This document shows, piece by piece, positions 57,288-64,000 of a stretch of 64,000 nt of DNA (position 1 is its first letter; each line of letters opens with the position of its first letter). The notes under the pieces are model-generated. The model did not search any database. It saw only the letters and a list, made by a program, of their open reading frames with translations, and was not told the DNA's origin. The translations under genes and the position numbers were made by a program. The stretch is from positions 135,086,929-135,150,928 of the forward strand of contig NC_135504.1 of NCBI RefSeq assembly GCF_052857255.1, in the 5' to 3' direction. This stretch comes from Amblyomma americanum (Eukaryota; Arthropoda; Arachnida; Ixodida; Ixodidae).

Positions 57288-57681
57288 CGGCGTCACGGAA
57301 CCTCTGTACCCGCACGTGACGTGGTTCAGTGTCGAAATGCTCAAACGCGAGCTTCTTAAATTCCGCAAATGATTTTGTGGATTTTACTTTTTCGTCTCGC
57401 CATGCAAAATCATGAGCAGCTCCTGCCATCTTACACCTCGCCATTCCCAGCATTTGAGCATCGGACCATCCCCCCATTTTCCCAGTCTCTTCTAGCATGG
57501 AAAAGAAATCGCAGATTGGAACCCCTGTCTTATCTCCCGTAAACGTCGGAATGACGCTTCCTAATGCCAGCATGCTTGCTCCGAGCGACGGCTGTGGAGT
57601 GGGAGCTCCCTCAGATACAGTCATTTTTTTTTTCAAGCCCTCCAGTGCCTCAAGCCTCTCAAATGGGGGTAAAAGTCCCAC
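57288..57681 (-). pseudogene. Gag N-terminal piece of the palindromic Gypsy element
   Basis: The minus-strand frame contains IPTFTGDKTGVPICDFFSML, then WSDAQMLGMARCKMAGAAHD and FKKLAFEHFDTEP, a retrotransposon capsid pattern. It stops at the junction with the inverted pol copy at about 57284-57288. No upstream ATG is obvious; the frame opens with a GTG at 57681, so the real start may be lost or internal (MTVSEGAP). Confidence 0.75.
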
Positions 57682-57761
57682 AATCAGTCCCGTGATTCCC
57701 TTTTGATTACAATTTTGAAGTCATGAATGTCACAGCATTCAGAGGACATTTGCTTTTGAGA

Positions 57762-57778
57762 CCCCACTTCTGACACCA
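57762..57778 (-). promoter_or_regulatory. Candidate primer-binding site
   Basis: TGGTGTCAGAAGTGGGG begins one base after the 5' LTR on the element strand. From memory it complements the 3' end of an animal tRNA-Leu (…CCCACUUCUGACACCA). tRNA-Leu priming is used by some Gypsy lineages. Confidence 0.65.
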
Positions 57779-57779
57779 G

Positions 57780-59065
57780 TGTGATGACCCCCATAATGCG
57801 CAGGTCCACACGGGACGGAGAGGCAAGGAGACACCGTATGGCTCAGTTTAAACAAACAGGTATATTCAATAATTACACATGATTAAGATTATACATCAGA
57901 GGCTGGGGCGTCCGAGCTTACGTGCCGACGACTTCATGGGGGCGATGGAGTGGCTCCGGAGTTGGGCTCGAGCGGTTGCTGGCAGAAGCTGCACGCCGTC
58001 GGGCTTCGGCGCTGAAGGCCCTCTTGGCGAACGATGTCGTCCTGAGCGTGTATGCAGTAGAATTTCAATAGTCGTCCGTTTCTTCGAGGATGGTTCACAA
58101 ACCCTTCCTCTAGTGTCGTTCGGCTTGGAAGATGAACAGGAGGCGAGCTTGTAGATGATGACAGCAGAGCATAATTTTACAACATACATATACAGAGAGT
58201 TAAACTGGAAAAAAGCAGAACTGAATTTACAAAAGAACAAACTTTGCACTACTTTACTCATCGACCGGGCAGGTTAGTGCCTAAGTAGCATCACATTACA
58301 TGCTAAGCATGGAGCCCCAGCTCAGACTGGACTGCATCCGTTTACATGTGCTTTTAAGCACTTGATTAACAGAGGACTAAGGGCGGTCATTTCCAGTGGC
58401 CCGCCCAAAGCATCAATTCTCCAATCCAAAATAACATGCGAGATGGGGACCACCCCTTGGGTTGGGCGTAGCCTCGAACCCAGAGTCTGTTAACAATACA
58501 AACTAAATAAACAACAAAAACGCCACCACTCTCTCTCAAGTGAGAGTATACACAGGCTCTCTCTTCAGAGCTAATTCACTAGCGCCTGTCTTTCCACATT
58601 CTTGCGAGTACTGCCTGTCCGCCATGACAGGTGTCCGTCACGGCCCTTCTGGGAATGCGCTTTTGTTCACGAGGCACGGCGGGAAGCTGTGGGTGCCTTC
58701 CCGGCGATAGCCCACGTCGAAAGGGGAAGGAGGGAAAGAATGTTGTCTTCGCGGTAGCGCATAGCGTCGGCTGTGGTACGGCGCGCTCTGGCCCGCTGAC
58801 AGCTCCCTTGTCCTGGAATGTGCCCGGAAATTGGGGAGGATAAAGCCTGTTTCCCCGCGGCGGCGGCGGCGGGTCCGGTTGTTCTGGTCGTCGCTCAAAG
58901 AGCATGGCTGGGTAATTGATGATGCCGCTGTCACGGCGGCGGGTCCCTTCGTCTACGCCGCGCCGTCGAACGTGGATCCTCGTAGCACACACAAAGAAAT
59001 ACCTGGGTTTCCGTCTACGCCGCGCCGTCGAACAATGTACCTCGTAGCACACAAGGAATGTCACA
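57780..59065 (-). repeat. 5' LTR of the palindromic Gypsy element (1,286 bp)
   Basis: About seven substitutions and one 1-bp deletion separate it from 49121-50407. It is followed by the second target duplication GTGG (59066-59069). Confidence 0.9.
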
Positions 59066-59763
59066 GTGGTATTGATAAGGCAGTGGTCACTACCGAGGGT
59101 TTCCTCGGTATTGATCCATTCTGCGTGTACAATGTTTTTGGTAAAGGTGAGATCCGGACATGTATCCCGGGTCACGGAATTACCCAGCCGCGTTAGATAT
59201 GCAGGGTCAGTGTGAAGAGTCAGGCCCAGCGTGGACGCGAGTTCCGCTAGCTTGCGTCCCCGCTTCTCTTCACGCACGTATCCCCATAATGTACTGTGGG
59301 TGTTGAAATCGCCCACAATCACCAGGGGGTCCCTGCCCGCAGCCTTTACAGCGCGGCTAAAGAGTGCTGCGAACGTTACATTTTTGAGCTTGGGGGAACA
59401 GTATATGTTGAGTACGTGGACTGGTGCATCTTGTTTCTTGAGCGGAAGAAGTGTCACCATCGCATGGGAATATTCTGCGCAAAGTTCCAAGTCAACTAGA
59501 TTAGCCGTATAATTTTTATGCCCGCAGGCGCAGGAAGAGGGGTCCTGCTGAAAGGGGATGTAATTTGTGAGGGTGACGCCACTCCCTGGCTCCTGGAGGG
59601 CAACCACCGCGGGAAGAGAATAGAAAGTTGAAAGGTAAAGTCGGAGATCCGCCCTCTTTGCGCGAGAACGGAAGCCCCGACAGTTCCACTGGACAATTTG
59701 GGCGGGGGTGGCCGAATTGGGTCTTGGGGAGCGCCTGATCTTAGGGCTGCTCGCCATGGTCAT
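59066..59763 (-). pseudogene. I-group LINE ORF2, part 1: apurinic endonuclease
   Basis: The start MTMASSPK at 59763 overlaps the end of ORF1 by 23 bases. Motifs: QWNCRGFRSRAKRADL, ALQEPGS, NIYCSPK, GDFNTHSTLWGY, CPDLTFTKN and LGSDHCLINTTV. These are the catalytic residues of a LINE endonuclease (GDFN, D, SDH) and they look intact. Cut by the Gypsy element right after the SDH block; part 2 begins at 49120. Confidence 0.85.
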
Positions 59764-60775
59764 TTAGATTGAGGAGGGGTTGCACTGACACTGCTCCGGA
59801 GCCAACACTCGCAGGAAGGGGGGTATCCTCCATACCAGAGAGTGAGCAGTTGTCGTCGTCGGCTACCTCGGGGGTGCGTCTAGAAGTTTTGTGAGGGCGG
59901 CCGGGTAAGGAACCGCCGGGCCTGCGCGAGGAGCGCAAGGAATTCGCAATTTGTTGGGCAATCATCGCGTGGATTGTCTCTTGCAATTTGGAGATGGCGT
60001 TTACCATCATTGAAATTTGATTTTCTATAGCGGCGAATCGGGCATCTGTGGCCCCGAGGCGGGCCTCGAATGCGGCCTCCAAACTTGTTACCGCCTTCGG
60101 TACCACGAGCTCACTCTCCATTACCTCAGCCGCAGGAGGCGAGGGGGGAGAAGAAGACTGGTTGATTTTAGATTCCAATTCGTTAATTTCCTTTAGCAGC
60201 ATCTCATTTTCGGCCCTGAGTGCTGCTGTTTGATCTTGCTCGGTGCTATGCGCCCTTGGAAAGGGAGTGGAAAGGGGGAGAGAGAAGCAGCCCCACCCGA
60301 ACCGCTCACCTGGTGGCCATTTTTGACTGCGTTGACCCAGGCCCTGGTATCACCGCGTGTTTCTGTCGACTGTTTCGCCAGTCCGCCATGTGGTGGCGAC
60401 ACATTGGATGGTTGTTTGGCAGCACCTCCGGTAGGTGGGTTCTCGGTGTTGGAGATTTCCTGGCCATGCTGATCGCCGGGAGGCCCAAGATAGCGGCTTT
60501 TCTTCTTGGACGCCGTTTTTTTTCTTTTTCGTCTTGGGTGTGCGGAATTTTGCTGCACAGTCACGAGAGTTGGTGGCATGGGAGCCACCGCACAGAGAAC
60601 ACCGGGGAACACAGTTGTGAGGAGCCCGCACCCCCTCCACTAGCGGAGCTTGGAATCCGCAGAGTCCACAGGTGTTCGATCGCAGGTTTGGACACGCATC
60701 AGTGCGATGCCCGACGACCCCACACTGGCCGCACGCCGGGATAGTTTTGTAGTAGTTTCTCACAGAGACGACCAT
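59741..60775 (-). pseudogene. I-group LINE ORF1, part 2: zinc knuckles and coiled coil
   Basis: Starting just inside the RTE target duplication, the frame reads three Cys/His knuckles: CGQCGVVGHRTDAC, CGLCGF...HNC and CSLCGGSHATNSRDC (60720-60560). A Lys-rich stretch follows (TPKTKKKKN). The frame changes near 60250. The last part (60202-59741) is a coiled coil (LLKEINELESKIN, then FAAIENQISMMVNAISKLQ) and ends at 59741. It is the C-terminal half of the RNA-binding ORF1 protein. Confidence 0.75.
60762..60775. repeat. 14-bp target duplication, left (RTE insertion)
   Basis: ACAGAGACGACCAT here is repeated at 62197-62210. The match is perfect and the flanking LINE ORF1 reads through when one copy is removed. 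Confidence 0.85.
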
Positions 60776-62196
60776 CATCATCATCATCATCAGCCTTACT
60801 ACACCCACTGCCGGGCAAAGGCCTCTCCCATGTCTCTCCAATTAACCCTATCCTTTGCCAGCTGCATCCACCCTTTGCCTGCAAACTTCTTAATCTCATC
60901 CGCCCATCTAACCTTCTGCCGCCCCCTGCTACGCTTACTTTCTCTTGGAACCCACTCCGTTACCCTTAAAGACCAGCGGTTATCTTGCCTTCGCATCAAA
61001 GTTAATAAATAAGCGCAAGGTAGCCGACATAAGGAAGTTTAATATGGAGAGAATTGAGCATGCTATAAAGAACGGAGGTAGCCTAAAAACAGTGAAGAGG
61101 AAACTAGGCATAGGTAAAAACCAGATGTATGCATTAAGAGACAAGCAGGGCAATGTCATTAGCAATATGGATAAGATAGTTAACGTAGCCGAAGAGTTCT
61201 ACACAGACCTGTACAGTAGCCAATGTAATCAGAGCGCTAATGAGAAAGACAGCAGTGCACAGCAATACGTCATCCCGCCAGTTACGAAAGATGAAGTAAA
61301 GAAAGCCTTAGAAGCAATGAAAAGGGGAAAAGCAGCTGGGGAGGATCAGGTAACAGCAGATCTGTTGAAGGATGGAGGGGACATCGTGCTAGAGAAACTA
61401 GCCACCCTGTATACGCAATGCCTTATGACCTCGACTGTACCAGAAGCTTGGAAGAATGCAAACATTATCTTAATTCATAAGAAGGGAGACGCCAAGGACT
61501 TGAAAAATTACAGGCCGATCAGCTTACTATCCGTTGCCTACAAAGTATTTACTAAGGTGATCGCTAATAGAGTCAGGGCAACGTTAGACTTTAATCAACC
61601 AAATGATCAGGCAGGCTTTCGTAAAGGATATTCTACAATAGATCATATTCACACTATCAATCAGCTGATAGAGAAATGCGCAGAATATAACCAACCTCTA
61701 TATATAGCTTTCATTGATTACGACAAAGCATTCGACTCAGTGGAAACCTCAGCAGTCATACAGGCATTGCGTAATCAGGGGGTAGAAGAGCCTTATGTCA
61801 AAATACTGGAAGATATATATAGCAACTGCACAGCTACTATAGTCCTCCATAAAGTCAGCAATAAAATTCCAATAAGGAAGGGCGTCAGGCAAGGAGACAC
61901 GATCTCGCCAATGCTGTTCACCGCATGTTTGCAGGAGGTATTTCGAGGCCTGAATTGGGAAGAGTTGGGAATAAGAATAAATGGAGAATACCTAAATAAT
62001 CTGAGATTTGCTGATGACATTGCCTTGCTGAGTCACTCAGGAGGTGAACTGCAAATCATGATCAACGAGTTAGACAGGCAGAGCAGATCGATGGGTCTAA
62101 AAATTAACATGAAGAAAACCAAGGTAATGTTCAACAGCCTAGCAAGGGAACAACAGTTCACAATTGGCAGCGAGAGCCTAGAAATGGTGCCGGAAT
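60776..62196 (-). mobile_element. RTE-type LINE inserted with 5' inversion (twin priming)
   Basis: The left part, 60776-60995, is the 3' end of the element in minus orientation: tail (ATC)n/GATn at 60776-60797, then coding remnants WRDMGEAFARQWV and SRGRQKVRWAD. The right part, 60996-62196, is the middle of the same family in plus orientation. The junction at about 60995 joins the inverted part's upstream end to the 3' part. This is the arrangement that twin priming gives, and the 14-bp target duplication brackets the whole. The segment between the FADD region and the 3' end is missing. The insertion is in ORF1 of the I-group LINE. Confidence 0.82.
60996..62196 (+). pseudogene. RTE reverse transcriptase, inverted part
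   Basis: The plus-strand frame is open across the whole part. It reads RKVADIRKFNMERIEHA, then EEFYTDLY, MKRGKAAGEDQVTADLLK, NYRPISLLSVAYKVFTK, AFIDYDKAFDSVE, GVRQGDTISPMLFTACLQ and LRFADDIALLSHS. All RT catalytic aspartates (FIDYDKAFD, FADD) are present. It ends after SESLEMVPEY, where it meets the right target duplication. Residues beyond 62196 in the longer open frame belong to antisense LINE ORF1. The fragment at 9500-10410 is the same family. Confidence 0.85.
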
Positions 62197-62210
62197 ACAG
62201 AGACGACCAT
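62197..62210. repeat. 14-bp target duplication, right (RTE insertion)
   Basis: Second copy of ACAGAGACGACCAT; see 60762-60775. Confidence 0.85.
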
Positions 62211-63154
62211 GTTGTCATAATGTACGTAACGGGGCTTCTCCTTACCCGCGAAAGTGATGCGTGCTTTGTTGGATGTCCCGAACTTCCGGATTTCCAGGAT
62301 GGTGCCGGCGCGCCAGCACACTCTGTCTTTAAGAGTTTGCGTGGTGTCCGAGTTACGGACCACGATCACGCCGTGGCACATGTTGCCGCCGTCTTGTCTT
62401 AGGTAACCCCGAAGCGGAATCGACCCATTGTCGGAATTTACTGCGAAGTCCCCGATAAGCTGGTCAACCGCCTCGATGTCCGGGGTATGCACAATGATGA
62501 GGTTTTGCTTCGTGAGGCTAGAACGGAGATGGCGCGGGCCCGTTTCAACCCGAAGTACGCTGAAATGGCAGTGCCGTAGCCGGTTTCTGTGAACGCCTCG
62601 TGAAGAGAAACGCTTTCTCTGGGCTTTATGACGTAGTCTTCAGGTGTCGGTTTGGGCATTGGACGCGGCTTCCACTTCGAGAACGCCTTGTCCTTGCTTC
62701 CCGTAGCGCGCGTCGCGGGAGCGTTCATGTTTCCGACCGACGAACCGGCGGCCGGGGCGGCGCCGAACGCCGCCATCTGGGCTTTGTCTTGGGAGCGGCG
62801 TGCAGCCGCTTGAAGCAAAGCTTGACTCCGAATTTCGGGAGTAACCGTCGAATTTGAATCTCCGATGGTGGGCACCGAGGTCCACAACATCGCCTCAGGG
62901 TCGTAGCCGCGCACTTCTTGCGCGGAAGTCGCCATCTTGTCCTCGGAGGGCCAATTCCACCAGGCCAGGCGTTGGCGACGCCGTTAGGCTTAACGACGGC
63001 GCCGACGTGGTCGGTCGAAAAACGGCCGTAAATTTAGAGAAAATCGGCCTACCTGGACGAATTCGGAGTCGAATTCGTAGTCCAGGTGTTCCGCTTCGTT
63101 TTCCGGCTCGTTTGACGCTAGTTTTGCCGGGGTAGAATGAACTTCACTCGTCAT
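62197..63154 (-). pseudogene. I-group LINE ORF1, part 1
   Basis: The likely start is the ATG at 63154 (MTSEVHSTPAKL). The frame breaks near 62950, continues from 62935 (MATSAQEVRGYDPEAMLW) through an Ala/Ser-rich stretch to YGTAISAYFGLKRARAISVL (about 62540), then breaks again. 62492-62211 reads LRGYLRQDGGNMCHGVIVV, RVCWRAGTILEIRKFGTS and EKPRYVHYDN, the region before the knuckles in gag-like ORF1 proteins. It continues at 60775 after the RTE insertion. Confidence 0.7.
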
Positions 63155-63315
63155 GTTGTTCGAATGATTTTTGTGAGAATTGGAGCGAAAAAACCCTAAA
63201 TAATTAGAACTAAATCTCAGTGCACAGATGGATGAAAAATAAAAAATGTTTTCGAGGAATGGAAATGACGCAGTAACTGTCTCCCACATCACTGCTGACA
63301 CCAAAAGCGCACATT
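63155..63315 (-). other. Probable 5' UTR of the I-group LINE
   Basis: Non-coding sequence between the ORF1 start and the SINE. The exact 5' end of the LINE is not visible. Confidence 0.4.
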
Positions 63316-63555
63316 AGGGAGGAGATAAAGGAGGGAGTGAAAGAAGAAAGGAAGTAAGTGGTGTCGTCTTGGATCCGGTCTCCGAAATAATTCCGACCAC
63401 CTGGAGATCTTTAACGTGCCCTGACATCGTGCAGCACCCTGGTGTCTTTTGGGTTTCGCATCCATCGAAACGAGGCCGGCGCGGTCGGGTTCTAAACACG
63501 GGTAATCCGGCTCAGTAGACGAGCACCCTAACCACTGAGCCACTGCGGCGGGTCC
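63316..63555 (-). mobile_element. Ruka-like SINE
   Basis: On the minus strand it begins CCCGCCGCAGTGGCTCAGTG with a clear A box (GTGGCTCAGTGGTTAGGG). GTTTAGAACCCGACCGCG follows at the B-box place. Next come ATGTCAGGGCACGTTAAAGA, CTCCAGGTGGTC, GAATTATTTCGGAG and TTCTTTCACTCCCTCC. The 3' end stops about where the LINE begins. This copy has the best 5' end of the three. Confidence 0.82.
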
Positions 63556-64000
63556 AGATGGGTGGCTCTGGTATGGTTTTGTATTCTTGGCGTCGAAAGC
63601 TGAAGGGCTCTAGATCATTTTACTTGAAAACTGCCAACATTTTTGTAGCGCAGTCTCCTCGTCGGCACCATGCGTTTTGCGAGCATCACCGCTTTCCTCG
63701 CCCTCCTTTGAAAAACATTGTGGTGGTGTACTTTTGGTTATACCTGGAGTGACGAGATAGCTACAGCTGGCCGGGTGGAACTTGCTCAGTTGATTTACAA
63801 AGTCAATATTTCGCCGCTCCATTACTCTGGGCGTTCCACCTCCATCTTCGTCCACTTCACACGGCGCATGCGCGCAGCTGTGGAAGCTCGTTTTCGCCGG
63901 CGCGCCGCGCCACCGGCACCAACAGCTGCTCCGCATCACTAGGCTCGTCACGTGACCAACCACGTGACGAACCACGCGGTCAACGACGGCACCTCGCCAT
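63556..64000. other. No recognisable gene
   Basis: GC-richer, short frames only. Nothing supported before the window ends. Confidence 0.4.

Larger units (their letters stand above)
49121..59065 (-). mobile_element. Ty3/Gypsy element with an inverted internal pol duplication
   Basis: Element order on the minus strand: 5' LTR (59065-57780), primer site, gag N-terminal piece (57681-57288), an inverted pol copy (57283-54964, reading on the plus strand), gag C-terminal piece with CCHC knuckle (54963-54788), pol (54791-50901), about 0.5 kb of 3' sequence, then 3' LTR (50407-49121). The LTR ends are TGTGA...TCACA. By eye the LTRs differ by about seven substitutions and a 1-bp indel in 1.29 kb, so the insertion is fairly young. 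The LTRs and a single 4-bp target duplication bracket the whole 9.9 kb, which favours one integration of an already rearranged molecule. Confidence 0.88.
46159..63315 (-). mobile_element. I-group LINE, interrupted by two later elements
   Basis: One minus-strand LINE whose pieces are 63315-62197, 60775-59066 and 49120-46159. ORF1 is gag-like with CCHC knuckles; ORF2 has endonuclease, RT with YADD, and RNase H. The 3' end reads AAATAAGGTTTTTCACAC with a (CA)n tail (46178-46159). The RTE LINE cuts ORF1, and the palindromic Gypsy element cuts ORF2. Gag knuckles together with RNase H point to the I group. Several nonsense and frame changes show it was already decaying or has decayed since. The fragment at 31400-31790 is a relative. 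Confidence 0.78.

Noticed and set aside
49122..57780. Two separate Gypsy insertions in opposite orientation
   Set aside because: Only one pair of LTRs and one target duplication exist; the inner copy has no LTR or duplication of its own.
62211..62402. C-terminal extension of the plus-strand RTE frame
   Set aside because: Past the target duplication it is antisense to the I-group LINE ORF1, so the extension is not RTE protein.
63316..63555. tRNA gene
   Set aside because: A and B boxes belong to a SINE; the body continues into the Ruka-like sequence and no tRNA cloverleaf follows.

Overview
The window looks like a piece of a hard-tick (Ixodidae) nuclear genome. The main clue is three copies, or relics, of a tRNA-derived SINE that I recognise as Ruka-like, a family known from ixodid ticks. 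The rest is a dense collection of animal-type retrotransposons. I see no bacterial operons, no rRNA or functional tRNA gene, no CRISPR array and no intact host gene. The only host-gene sequence I can support is a broken BTB/BACK-domain gene in two exon-like pieces (34322-34551 and 39442-39797).

Layout. 1-8300: a dead R1-like LINE on the minus strand (gag-like ORF1, then EN-RT-RNaseH ORF2). 9500-10410: the 3' end of an RTE-type LINE, plus strand. 12331-14572: a large imperfect inverted repeat (foldback). 14685-14890: SINE relic. 16436-17150: a Ty3/Gypsy RT scrap. 17160-29990: an old plus-strand LINE (called LINE-A here) cut into three pieces by two later insertions. These are a nearly intact L2/CR1-type LINE on the minus strand (18304-23063, two full ORFs, 242-bp tandem 5' monomers) and a Ty3/Gypsy element with identical 142-bp LTRs (24207-29572). 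30088-30945: minisatellite with a (ATCC)n core. 31400-36620: a LINE 3' fragment, SINEs and the first BTB exon. 39183-39345: a short minisatellite. 39442-39797: the second BTB exon. 40008-43990: a decayed second L2/CR1-type LINE. 46159-63315: an I-group LINE on the minus strand (gag ORF1; EN-RT-RNaseH ORF2) that was hit twice.

The two hits in the I-group LINE are the most instructive part. Its ORF2 is split at 49120/59066 by a young Ty3/Gypsy element (49121-59065; about 1.29-kb LTRs; 4-bp target duplication). That element's interior carries a second, inverted copy of most of pol, giving two arms of about 2.3 kb around a 0.9-kb spacer. Its ORF1 is split by an RTE LINE (60776-62196) with the structure expected of twin priming: 3' end on the minus strand, upstream part inverted onto the plus strand, and a perfect 14-bp target duplication.

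The elements do not form a pathway; they record nested transposition. The L2/CR1 LINE at 18304-23063 is the best candidate for a recently active autonomous element. The palindromic Gypsy element is the most unusual structure. It also keeps a canonical A AAA AAC slip site before the gag stop, placing pol in the -1 frame. All identifications come from reading motifs by eye; clade names are provisional.
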